From the NCBI RefSeq assembly GCF_018326285.1, contig NZ_AP023363.1, positions 213,628 to 277,627 of the forward strand: a DNA stretch of 64,000 bases, read 5' to 3'. The notes under the pieces were generated by a model. That model was given only the letters and a program-made list of their open reading frames with translations. It was not told the DNA's origin and did no database searches. Shown in pieces: positions 18,532 to 26,347 of this stretch (its first letter is position 1; every line of letters starts with the position of its first letter). Both the position numbers and the translations under genes were made by a program. This stretch comes from Mycolicibacterium sp. TY81 (GTDB lineage Bacteria; Actinomycetota; Actinomycetes; Mycobacteriales; Mycobacteriaceae).

Positions 18532-19093
18532 TACCAACGGGATTCGGTTCCTGACATCTCCCCATTCCCGCCCGGGTCGTCCCATCACCCGTTTGGAGTA
18601 TCGCGGCTGGTTCGTTGACGTCGACGCGAGGGTCGGCGCTATCACCGTCCCGGCACAGGTACTGAGCACCCAGCATGCCGAGGATTTCGCTCGGTGCTTG
18701 GATGCAGCCCGCGCCTATGCCCTGCAGCATGCGCCCGTCGTGCGCCGGCACGCCCCGGCGCCGGCGCCGGCTACGGCTATGCCGCCAGCGGTGGCACCTT
18801 CGGCGCGCGCGCTGACGGCGATCTTGACGGAGGCGCGCAGCGTGGCCGCTGAACAGTGGCAGGTGGTCGGCCGCGACATCTATACGTGCACGCGAATGGC
18901 TTGGGAGAGCGTTTGCGTGGACGTTCCGTACACCGCGGTGTTGCGCGCACTGCGGCGGGCACTGGTCACTCACCCGGCAGCGAGCTTGACCGAGGTTAAC
19001 GATCAGGCGCGAGGCCGGGCAGACATTGTCGCCTTCTACGATCGCGCGATCGCTGCGCTGCAGCGAAACGAACCCGCCGAGGGGGCGGCGTGA
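18521..19093 (+). CDS. Hypothetical helical protein
   Basis: 190 aa from the ATG at 18,521, overlapping the DUF1643 gene by 11 bp. The N-terminal 70 residues look like a small alpha/beta unit (ITRLEYRGWFVDVDARVG). An Ala/Pro linker (about 78-92) precedes a helical C-terminal domain. No catalytic motif, signal or membrane segment. The stop overlaps the next GTG. Family not recognised; it is an accessory member of the operon. Confidence 0.55.
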   Translation: MSADTNGIRFLTSPHSRPGRPITRLEYRGWFVDVDARVGAITVPAQVLSTQHAEDFARCLDAARAYALQHAPVVRRHAPAPAPATAMPPAVAPSARALTAILTEARSVAAEQWQVVGRDIYTCTRMAWESVCVDVPYTAVLRALRRALVTHPAASLTEVNDQARGRADIVAFYDRAIAALQRNEPAEGAA

Positions 19094-19887
19094 ACACGAA
19101 CTGCTTGGACATCATTCGTGCCGCTATCGAGGGCCTGTCCGACGAACAGGTTCATCTCATCATCGAAACCGTCGTCGGCGGCTTTGTCGGCGGCATGATC
19201 GACGATATCCACGCCCGCAAGGACGACATCGTTGCCGAAGTGGTCGCGAACATCGTTGGCCACATCGCCGCGGCAGCTCAGCAGGCGCAGCTGCGGGACG
19301 TGGCGGTGACTGCGGCGAAAATCGGTGCGCCATCGTCCAATATCGATGCTGCGCTGGCAGACCTGCAGGGCGCACACGTGAGCCAGAGCAGGGCGGCCTC
19401 CAGCACCGCGCAGGATGCCGTCCGCCATACCTGTGAGGCGTGCGGCAGGGAAGGAACGCGCCGGTACACGAAGACTGAGACCGGGTGGCGGTGCGCCCCA
19501 TCGTCGGCCAAGAAGTGCGCCCGCCAAGCGGCGCACCGACCCGTGGCGATCGTCGATCCGAGGTTCACTCATCGCGGCAGCCGGGACCTGGCCGGCGCGG
19601 GTGGCATTCAGGCAGGTGTCACATCCACGGTTCCGGCAGCGGCCACCGTGGCGGTGCGGGCGCGCGGCGCTTTCGGGGCCCCTGGCGCCGAACAGCGCAG
19701 TAAGGAGACAACCGTTGCGGCCAAGCGGAGCCAGGATGCAGACGCTGTTGCCACCGCGCGTTGCCAAGACTGCCACCGCGGATGGACGTTGACCGGCACC
19801 GATCTGCGGCGCGCGGTGGAGGCGCACGAGCTAGAGAAGGGCCACATCGTCGATGTTTTTGACGATGTCGAAGGCGGCGCGGCATGA
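19090..19887 (+). CDS. Hypothetical protein with two zinc-finger-like motifs
   Basis: 265 aa, GTGA overlap. Residues 1-90 form an amphipathic helical region (IIRAAIEGLSDEQVHLII). A first Cys motif, CEACGREGTRR with a later C, lies near 115-135. The C-terminus has CQDCHRGW followed by HELEKGH, a CxxC...HxxxxxH arrangement typical of a zinc finger. An Arg/Ala-rich linker separates them. The function is unknown; nucleic-acid or protein binding is likely. Coupled to the nuclease gene by ATGA. Confidence 0.55.
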   Translation: MNTNCLDIIRAAIEGLSDEQVHLIIETVVGGFVGGMIDDIHARKDDIVAEVVANIVGHIAAAAQQAQLRDVAVTAAKIGAPSSNIDAALADLQGAHVSQSRAASSTAQDAVRHTCEACGREGTRRYTKTETGWRCAPSSAKKCARQAAHRPVAIVDPRFTHRGSRDLAGAGGIQAGVTSTVPAAATVAVRARGAFGAPGAEQRSKETTVAAKRSQDADAVATARCQDCHRGWTLTGTDLRRAVEAHELEKGHIVDVFDDVEGGAA

Positions 19888-20282
19888 GCGCGCCAGTCAA
19901 CGCGGCGACGCCGGGAGCCGGCGCAGCTGCCGCAGTCGCCGATCATCTGGGTCGATTCACCTATCGGTGGACGAACGAAATCGAGCTGCAGCAAGCGATT
20001 TGGGACGTGCTGCAGAGCCGTTTCGTGGCAGATCGGGAACGCGCGTTGTCTCGGCGCGATCGCCCCGACTTCATCGTTGACGTGGACGGCGTCTCCGTCG
20101 CCCTCGAAGTCAAGGTCGCTGGGGCCCGTAACGCCGTTCTGCGGCAGCTCGGCCGCTATGCCGAACACGACACTGTCGACGCGATTGTGTTGGCGTCCAG
20201 CCGTCGTGTGTTGGCCGCGGGAATCCCCGCGGCCATTCACGGCAAGCCTGTGCTGGCTATCTACCTGGGGGGCCTCTTGTGA
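19884..20282 (+). CDS. PD-(D/E)XK-type nuclease-like protein
   Basis: 132 aa, ATGA overlap. The core RPDFIVDVDGVSVALEVKV gives the Asp and the E-x-K of the PD-(D/E)XK nuclease fold, followed by RQLGRYAEHDTVDAIVLAS, the usual helix and strand. The size fits a stand-alone single-domain nuclease like those encoded beside phage helicases. The stop overlaps the SNF2 helicase start (GTGA), so the two are almost certainly made in equal amounts and may form one nuclease-helicase unit. Confidence 0.7.
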   Translation: MSAPVNAATPGAGAAAAVADHLGRFTYRWTNEIELQQAIWDVLQSRFVADRERALSRRDRPDFIVDVDGVSVALEVKVAGARNAVLRQLGRYAEHDTVDAIVLASSRRVLAAGIPAAIHGKPVLAIYLGGLL

Positions 20283-22015
20283 GCACCGTGGGCACTATTC
20301 GTCGCCAGAAGCACTGGTGGATCATCAGCGCCGAACCTCACGTGATGATGCGGCTGAAGCGTGTGCTGCCCGGCGTTGAGATCGCCAAGACGGAGTCCTT
20401 GGCCGTCACTGCCACCGAAGAGATGGCCCAGGAGATCGAATGGGTGTTGCAGCGCTGGTCATTTGACATGACCGACGCCGACCGCGCTGAGTTGGCGGCC
20501 CATGCTCACGCCGCGAACGAACGCGAGCTCCTGGTGGCCCGGCTTCAGGCCGGCACTGGGTTCCTCACCCCTGGACCCGGTTGGCTCACCCCGGCGTTGC
20601 CGCCGCGCGACTACCAGCGCCTGGCCACCGATCTCGTGCGCACTACCGGCTCGACACTGATCGTCGACGAACTCGGTTTGGGCAAGACCTTCATGTCCCT
20701 GGCTTTGTTGGAGGATCCTGCCGCGCGGCCCGCGGTTGCGGTTACCCGCACCGCTCTTCCCGGGCAGTGGCTTCGCGAGCTGGGCAAGTTCTACCCGCAG
20801 TTGAGTGGGGTGGAGCTCAAAACCACTGACCCGAAGAAGGAGCTTCGGCGCATCTTCAAAGGTGGCGAGCAGGTTGCCTACGACCTGGTGGTCATGAACT
20901 ACGCCAAGCTGGCCAGCCTGGGGCCGGCGCTGGCCGATCACGTGCGCACGGTGATCTTTGACGAGATTCAGGAACTGCGCCGCACCGGCTCGTTCAAGTA
21001 CGACGGCGCTGAGCAGTTGGTTTCCAAAGGCGTTACGGTGTGCGGCCTTTCAGCCACGCCGGTCTACAACTACGGCGGCGAAATGTACTCCGTGATGAAC
21101 ATCGTGCGCCCCGGTTGCCTCGGTACGCGTGAGGAGTTCCTGCGTGAATGGTCGGGGTCGGATTCCCCTGGAGCCAGTGATGCCAAGGTGCGCATCAAGA
21201 ACCCCGCGGCCCTGCGGTCGCATCTGACGCGTCAGGGGCTGTTCCTGCGCCGTACTCGCGCCGACGTCGGTATCAAGTTGCCGGCCATCGAGAGTATCGA
21301 GCAGTTTGTCCCGTCCGACAGCAATGTTCTCAATGAGCTGTCCGGCAACGCCATTGAGATGGCGCGGCTGATTTTGTCGACGGACGCGTCGAACAGTGCC
21401 CGCTGGCAGGCGTCGGGCGACCTGGACTGGAGGCTCCGGCAGGCCACCGGGGTGTCGAAGGCGCCGTTCGTCGCTGATTTCGTGCGGATGTTGCTGTCCA
21501 GTGAAGAGAAGGTGCTGCTGCTGGGCTGGCATCGCAGCGTCTACGACATCTGGATGGAACGGCTCAAGGAATTCAAGCCGGTCATGTACACGGGCACTGA
21601 GTCCTCGAACGCGAAAGATCAATCAGTGGAGGCCTTTACCAAGGGCGATGCTCGGGTTCTGATCATGTCCCTGCGGTCGGGCGCCGGTCTCGACGGCCTG
21701 CAGGATGTGTGCAACACCCTCGTCTTTGGTGAGCTCGACTGGTCACCCGGTGTGCACCGGCAGGCGATCGGCCGTCTGGGGCGGCCGGGCCAAACACGCG
21801 GCGTGCTGGCCTACTTCTGCGTGACGAACGACGGTTCGGATCCGGTCATTCTCGACACGCTGAACATCAAGTCGATGGAGTCCGACAAGTTGATCGAGCC
21901 GGACGCCCACAACGGCACAGCTCAGCCGGCGGCGCGGCCCAATCACATCAAACGCCTGGCCGAATCGATCGTGGCGGCCGCCGCGGATCAAGCCCCCGTC
22001 AGGAGGCCCGCGTGA
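20279..22015 (+). CDS. SNF2-type superfamily-2 DNA helicase/ATPase
   Basis: 578 aa from GTG at 20,279. Motif I DELGLGKTF (about 131-139), motif II FDEIQEL (about 228-234, DEIQ instead of DEAH), motif III LSATP, motif V SGAGLDGLQ and motif VI RLGRPGQ are in order. The N-terminal 100 residues precede the helicase core and may contact the preceding nuclease. Phage and plasmid SNF2-like proteins of this size occur next to small nucleases and are thought to remodel replication forks. ATP-dependent DNA translocation is well supported; the biological substrate is not. Confidence 0.88.
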   Translation: MSTVGTIRRQKHWWIISAEPHVMMRLKRVLPGVEIAKTESLAVTATEEMAQEIEWVLQRWSFDMTDADRAELAAHAHAANERELLVARLQAGTGFLTPGPGWLTPALPPRDYQRLATDLVRTTGSTLIVDELGLGKTFMSLALLEDPAARPAVAVTRTALPGQWLRELGKFYPQLSGVELKTTDPKKELRRIFKGGEQVAYDLVVMNYAKLASLGPALADHVRTVIFDEIQELRRTGSFKYDGAEQLVSKGVTVCGLSATPVYNYGGEMYSVMNIVRPGCLGTREEFLREWSGSDSPGASDAKVRIKNPAALRSHLTRQGLFLRRTRADVGIKLPAIESIEQFVPSDSNVLNELSGNAIEMARLILSTDASNSARWQASGDLDWRLRQATGVSKAPFVADFVRMLLSSEEKVLLLGWHRSVYDIWMERLKEFKPVMYTGTESSNAKDQSVEAFTKGDARVLIMSLRSGAGLDGLQDVCNTLVFGELDWSPGVHRQAIGRLGRPGQTRGVLAYFCVTNDGSDPVILDTLNIKSMESDKLIEPDAHNGTAQPAARPNHIKRLAESIVAAAADQAPVRRPA

Positions 22016-22677
22016 GCACCCCGCCCAGCACCAGCAGCCCGCTCGTGTCCGCATGCCAGTGCATTGCGGTTCGGTGCTCGCGGTGCGATCAGCCCTACGT
22101 CGACGACGAGTCTGATGCGCTGGGCTGCTTTGAGACCGTAGCGGAGGCGCTGCAGGCTCTCACTGCGGCTGGGTGGGACGTCGACGACGAGCACCTCGTG
22201 TGCCCGGAATGCACAGGTGGCCCATCGACAGTCGTCACGCTGGCAATCTGCGAATACTGCAGTCCGCCACTGTTTTCCGACGGCGACGTACCCGATCGGT
22301 GCTGCTGCCAGCAGCGGCCCGTCGTGCACACCTTTGTGCCGGTGGTCAGCGCCCATCATCCAGCCGTCACGGTCCGCACCTGCTTCGCGATCAACTGCTC
22401 GGACTGCGATGAGCCGTTGGAAATCGAGGGTGCCCCCGTGCACTTCACGTCGGCGGACGATGCCCTTTCTGCGGCGCGAGGCGCCGATTGGATGGTCGTT
22501 GCGGCGCTGGAGGTACTGCTGTGCCCGGAATGCGTGCAGCAACGGGCGTGCGCCGCCCTCGGGCATACCTGGCCAGACGACCCGGATGCCGTGATCGACG
22601 GCACGGAGTTGCGGTACTGCCGGCGTGAATGCGGGGAACAGAGGCTGCGCGACATCAACGATCAGGAGGCGCCATGA
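22012..22677 (+). CDS. Cysteine-rich protein with duplicated zinc-ribbon module
   Basis: 221 aa, GTGA overlap. Two similar halves are visible. Half one has CIAVRCSRCDQP, then an acidic segment, WDVDDEHLVCPEC. Half two has CFAINCSDCDEP, then FTSADDALSAARGADW and VLLCPEC. Each half carries two CxxC pairs flanking about 40 residues, a zinc-ribbon with inserted alpha/beta unit. A further C/H cluster CEYC...CCCQQ lies between. It arose by internal duplication. Function unknown. Confidence 0.6.
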   Translation: MSTPPSTSSPLVSACQCIAVRCSRCDQPYVDDESDALGCFETVAEALQALTAAGWDVDDEHLVCPECTGGPSTVVTLAICEYCSPPLFSDGDVPDRCCCQQRPVVHTFVPVVSAHHPAVTVRTCFAINCSDCDEPLEIEGAPVHFTSADDALSAARGADWMVVAALEVLLCPECVQQRACAALGHTWPDDPDAVIDGTELRYCRRECGEQRLRDINDQEAP

Positions 22678-23708
22678 GTGTGAGGACCCACATCGAGTGG
22701 ACACGGGGCGACAACGGCGAGCCGGGGGCAACCTGGAATGTGGCTGACGGGTGCACTCGAGAGTCCGAAGGCTGCGACCTCTGCTACATCGAGCGTCAGC
22801 CTCCATTTCGCATGGCGCACCGGCGCTTTGATGGTGTTGGGGTTGGCTCCACCACTGGTGTGCGGTTGTACCCCGAGCGGTTGTCGCTTCCGCTGAGGTG
22901 GCGTACGCCCATGCGGATCTTCGTGTGCAGTCTGGCTGACCTGTTTCACAAGGACATTCCTGACGAGTACATCGCGCAGGTGTGGGCCGTTATGGCGCTG
23001 GCGCCGCGGCACACCTTCATCGTGTTGACCAAGCGGCACGCTCGCATGCGATCCCTGATCGGATCGCCGCGGTTCGCGGGACTGGTGTACCAGGCGCTCA
23101 ATTCGATGCTGGCGTCGGGCAATCCGCGCCGCATTGCGGACGACACGATCATGGCCGCACTCGACGGGTTCGCCCGCGGCCATTTCATGATCCTGCCGAA
23201 CGTGTGGGTGCTGGTGACCGCGGAGAACGCGAAGTGGCTACGGATCCGCGCCAATGCCGTGCGACAGACTCCGGCCGCCGTGCGAGGCCTGTCGATCGAG
23301 CCTCTGCTCGGCCCGATCGAGGATGCCGATCTGTCCGGGCTTGACTGGGTGATCGTCGGAGGTGAATCGGGCCCGGGCTCCCGGCCGATGCACCCTGATT
23401 GGGCTCGCTCACTGCGCGATCAGTGCCAGGCCGCCGGTGTGGCGTTTCTGTTCAAGCAGTGGGGCAACTGGGTTCCCGAGTCGCTGTTGGTGCACGGCAA
23501 TAAGGCACCGGCAGCGTTCCTGGCGACCGATGGCCAGTTCCGGCCGCTCGTCGACGGAAAACCCGCGCAGGCGCCGTTCGCAGCTGCCGGCGACATCACC
23601 ATCCGCAGGGTCAGCAAGAAGACCGCCGGCCGCGAGCTCGACGGCCGCACCTGGGATCAATACCCCCGACTCATGTCAGCGACCGCAGGGATCGGAGTAG
23701 CCCGATGA
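22674..23708 (+). CDS. DUF5131 (phage Gp37/Gp68-like) protein
   Basis: 344 aa from ATG at 22,674 (ATGA overlap). Diagnostic segments are IEWTRGDNGEPGATWNVADG with GCDLCYIER, MRIFVCSLADLFH, HTFIVLTKR, NVWVLVTAEN, LGPIEDADL, DWVIVGGESGPGSRP and FLFKQWGNW. The family is abundant in actinobacteriophages and mobile elements; the N-terminal Cys arrangement resembles a degenerate radical-SAM-like cluster, but no activity is established. Full family length is present. It sits in a cassette with other phage-type genes, supporting a phage-derived module in this operon. Confidence 0.9.
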   Translation: MSVRTHIEWTRGDNGEPGATWNVADGCTRESEGCDLCYIERQPPFRMAHRRFDGVGVGSTTGVRLYPERLSLPLRWRTPMRIFVCSLADLFHKDIPDEYIAQVWAVMALAPRHTFIVLTKRHARMRSLIGSPRFAGLVYQALNSMLASGNPRRIADDTIMAALDGFARGHFMILPNVWVLVTAENAKWLRIRANAVRQTPAAVRGLSIEPLLGPIEDADLSGLDWVIVGGESGPGSRPMHPDWARSLRDQCQAAGVAFLFKQWGNWVPESLLVHGNKAPAAFLATDGQFRPLVDGKPAQAPFAAAGDITIRRVSKKTAGRELDGRTWDQYPRLMSATAGIGVAR

Positions 23709-24304
23709 CCAAGCCGAACGACCAGCGGCTCCTTCCAGCGGCCAGGAACGTTGCCGACACGGCCCCACCTAAGCGGGGCTCGGGGAGCGGCTTTCCCATC
23801 GCCACCATCTGCGGCACGATGCGCCTGCAGCGCGACATGCTCTCTGTCGCAGACGAGCTGACCCGTCAGGGCTACCTCGTGATGATGCCCCTGGCCGTCA
23901 AAGACGGTAGCTCGCTTCATAATCCGACACCGATCACCGCCGAGCAGCTCGATCGGATTCACCGCGCGAAGATCGATATGGCCGACCTGGTCGTGTTCGT
24001 CACCGCAGAGACGTGCTCGCTGTTCGATTCCACGTCGCGGGCCTTGTACTTCGGGGAATCCACCTCGGCCGAGTGGGGATACGCGAAGCGTCTCGGCAAG
24101 GCGACGGCCGGTGTCCGCGTCGAGCGTCGCGCGTCCCGGGACGCCGTCATCTGGATCGACGGTCACGATCTGGAGAGCCTCACGGTCGCTGACGAGCGGT
24201 CCTCGGTGGCGTCCACCATCGCGCGCACGCCGGCCACCGGACGCCGCTCAGCTCGGCGGCAGCCCGCACGAGTGGTCAGTGCACACACCTTTCGGATTGG
24301 CTAG
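23705..24304 (+). CDS. Nucleoside deoxyribosyltransferase/SLOG-like protein
   Basis: 199 aa, ATGA overlap. The core FPIATICGTMRLQRDM, KIDMADLVVFVT and the helix GESTSAEWGYAKRLGK follow the pattern of nucleoside 2-deoxyribosyltransferase-like and DUF4406 proteins, where the Glu in the ESTSAEWGYA helix is catalytic or ligand-binding. The first 28 residues are disordered and the last 40 basic. It may hydrolyse or bind nucleotides, in keeping with the MazG-like gene earlier in the operon. Substrate cannot be inferred. Confidence 0.65.
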   Translation: MTKPNDQRLLPAARNVADTAPPKRGSGSGFPIATICGTMRLQRDMLSVADELTRQGYLVMMPLAVKDGSSLHNPTPITAEQLDRIHRAKIDMADLVVFVTAETCSLFDSTSRALYFGESTSAEWGYAKRLGKATAGVRVERRASRDAVIWIDGHDLESLTVADERSSVASTIARTPATGRRSARRQPARVVSAHTFRIG

Positions 24305-24317
24305 GGGGAGTCCACGC

Positions 24318-24467
24318 ATGAACGTCATCATCGATCAACGCACCGGCGCCGAGGTCAATCGGTTCTCGGACTACGTCGAGGCCGCGGTGTACCGGCGCGA
24401 TGTCCTGCGACCACGACTGCATCCCGACCAGCCGTGCCCGTACGCCATCCGCGGCGTCCCGGCATGA
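24318..24467 (+). CDS. Very small hypothetical protein
   Basis: 49 aa. ATG at 24,318 follows AGGGGGA at good spacing, 13 bp after the preceding stop. Sequence NVIIDQRTGAEVNRFSDYVE is polar with no motif. The strong ribosome binding site and tight spacing are the main evidence. The following 127 bp (24,468-24,594) hold no gene. Confidence 0.4.
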   Translation: MNVIIDQRTGAEVNRFSDYVEAAVYRRDVLRPRLHPDQPCPYAIRGVPA

Positions 24468-24594
24468 CCGGCCCACGCGCTGAGGGAAGCCGAGCAGTTC
24501 TCCGGGCACCGCACGATCAGAAACCCCCGGGAGACATCGGTCCTTTGAGGGCCGCTATCACCCTGTCCGCCACTAATTTTCAAGGAGCCCGCCC

Positions 24595-25167
24595 ATGACC
24601 ATCGGAGCGTTCTTCGGGAGCTACGATTCGCCGGCCGCGCGGATCCGCACAGCTGTCGCACATCGGCAATTGCTCATCCTGACCGTGGCGATCGCGCTGG
24701 ACCTGGTGTCGCATGTGGTGACACTGCCCGATCTGCTCGCCAGAGTCGCGGCGTTTGCCACCCTGGCCTTGATGACAGTCGCCATCCTGGCGATGTACTC
24801 GCACCTGTTCGATACCGCGCTGTGTGTTCAGTGCATGGCGGATGTCCCGGCTGATGCGCCAGTGCGTGCACAACGGTGGCGGCGCATGTTGTGGCTGCGA
24901 CATTTCATGAGCACTCGTCTCGGGGCCGCGGTCACTCTCTTGATCGCTGGTGCTTTGGGTGCCGCTCAAGGGGTGTCCGGTCTCCAGGGCGCGGCACGTC
25001 TGTTGTTTGCCGCTCCAGCGGACCTCTTTCTGTTCGCAGTGGTTTACGCAGGTGCGTTGCATCACCGGCTGCGTCCATGGTGCCTCTACTGCCGGGAGTG
25101 GGACGGCGACGGTGACCCTGAACCCTCGCCGGACCCAACCGTTTTCGGAACCAAGACGGCGCACTAG
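24595..25167 (+). CDS. Four-helix membrane protein with CxxC motifs
   Basis: 190 aa. ATG at 24,595 is preceded by AAGGAG. Hydrophobic helices lie at about 25-43, 45-69, 104-124 and 134-153. CVQC sits in the loop after helix two and WCLYC just after helix four, both probably on the same side of the membrane, so they could bind a metal or form redox disulfides. No family recognised. As the only integral membrane protein in the accessory operon, it may connect the cytosolic zinc proteins to the membrane. Confidence 0.65.
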   Translation: MTIGAFFGSYDSPAARIRTAVAHRQLLILTVAIALDLVSHVVTLPDLLARVAAFATLALMTVAILAMYSHLFDTALCVQCMADVPADAPVRAQRWRRMLWLRHFMSTRLGAAVTLLIAGALGAAQGVSGLQGAARLLFAAPADLFLFAVVYAGALHHRLRPWCLYCREWDGDGDPEPSPDPTVFGTKTAH

Positions 25168-25208
25168 TGCCAGCAACCGGTCAGCACACCATAACGGGGG
25201 AGGACCAC

Positions 25209-25928
25209 ATGAACCCGGTCCCGCGCAGCGCCGGCGTCACCTCGGGCGGTCGACTACGGCTGCCGCAGTACAGGTTTGGGATTGGCACAGCTCTGATGAA
25301 GGAGCCTGCCTCACACGCCGTCGATTTGCAGCTGTACGGGCCGCGGATGCTGCAGGCCCAGGCACGCGGCGTTCCCTGCAGCGACGTCGACGTGTTCTCG
25401 GTGTGCGGTGCGCGCACCCAGTACGTCCGCCGGGCGGGCCAATTCGACTACCACAGCAGCTTTTTGAAAGCGCATCGTTGCGAGCGATGCGGCTGGGTAG
25501 TGGCGCTGAACCGCGGCACTGTGGAGCAGGAAATCGAGCTACATAGCGGCGCTGCGCGCGGTGCTGATCACGGTCTGCTCCGCCAGATATTCACGGCGAT
25601 CCTGGCCGATGTGACACCTGGGCGCGATGCCGAATCCGGGCACCGCTCTGACCTTCTCGCGCATGCGGCCCGGCACCGGCCAGTCCTGGCGATGTGTGAA
25701 GCGTGCTCGTACAGCCCCAGCGCCGCCGAGGTGCACGGCCCCGGCGTGACCGTATGCGCGAGCCCCGTCCTGGTATGCCGGTCGTGCACGTTCACGGGCG
25801 GGCTGTGGGCCGGTGCGCGCGCTGGCATGAGTACCGGCGACTGCGTGGTCGCTGCCCCGTGCTCGGTGCTGATGACGCTCGCCCAGCACTACGACGTCGT
25901 GGTGGACCTGCCGTGGGCACCGCGGTGA
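25209..25928 (+). CDS. Hypothetical zinc-ribbon protein
   Basis: 239 aa from ATG at 25,209, chosen because of GGGGGAGG just upstream; a GTG at 25,167 is an alternative. HRCERCGWVV (about 78-87) and a second set, MCEACSYS with VCRSC, form two likely zinc sites. The middle section is helical and polar. There is no catalytic motif. The end overlaps the following small gene by GTGA. It resembles the other Cys-rich proteins of the operon in style but not in alignable sequence. Confidence 0.55.
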   Translation: MNPVPRSAGVTSGGRLRLPQYRFGIGTALMKEPASHAVDLQLYGPRMLQAQARGVPCSDVDVFSVCGARTQYVRRAGQFDYHSSFLKAHRCERCGWVVALNRGTVEQEIELHSGAARGADHGLLRQIFTAILADVTPGRDAESGHRSDLLAHAARHRPVLAMCEACSYSPSAAEVHGPGVTVCASPVLVCRSCTFTGGLWAGARAGMSTGDCVVAAPCSVLMTLAQHYDVVVDLPWAPR

Positions 25929-26095
25929 ATCCGGCGCGGCCCGCCGCAGCGGCAGCGCGAATCTATCTGTGCGGCAAGGGCATCGGCGTCGTTGACGACG
26001 CCGCGATCAGCCCAGGCCGACTCACTTTCCTAGGCCAATGGCGTGGTCGGACGGAAAGTCACACCGTGATCAAGGAGGTTTCACACCTGCTCTAA
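25925..26095 (+). CDS. Very small hypothetical protein ending the accessory operon
   Basis: 56 aa from GTG at 25,925, overlapping the preceding stop. The segment RIYLCGKGIGVVDDAAISPGRLTFLG could form a small beta unit. Supported only by the overlap and by codon character. The operon appears to end here. Confidence 0.4.
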   Translation: MNPARPAAAAARIYLCGKGIGVVDDAAISPGRLTFLGQWRGRTESHTVIKEVSHLL

Positions 26096-26347
26096 CGCCC
26101 CGGCAGTGGGGAATTGCACAACTAGATAGAGGGAATCGATAGAGGGCAGGCGTACCGGCGACGGGGATCTCTGCAGAAGTCGTGAGAGCCATCCGAGCAT
26201 CAACCTCGGGACTGGACAGATACCCCCGAAGGGGTTTTGAAAAGGGTTCTCGGAACGCAATCCTCGGAGCGCCAACTCCGAGGCCTCGCTGAGAGTCAAG
26301 CGGCAACTTGGCCTCTCGATTCCCCGTGAAAACGAGGAGAACAACCG
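26096..26347 (+). promoter_or_regulatory. Leader region of the first Rep-like gene
   Basis: 252 bp without a gene. A short hairpin CCCC-GAA-GGGG followed by TTTT lies at about 26,224-26,238, an attenuator-like arrangement. CAAG-CGGCAA-CTTG forms another stem-loop near 26,297-26,310, and its loop GCAAC could pair with GTTGC at the TTG start. GAGGAGA at 26,334-26,340 serves the downstream start. The other rep paralogue has a comparable structured leader. Confidence 0.4.
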
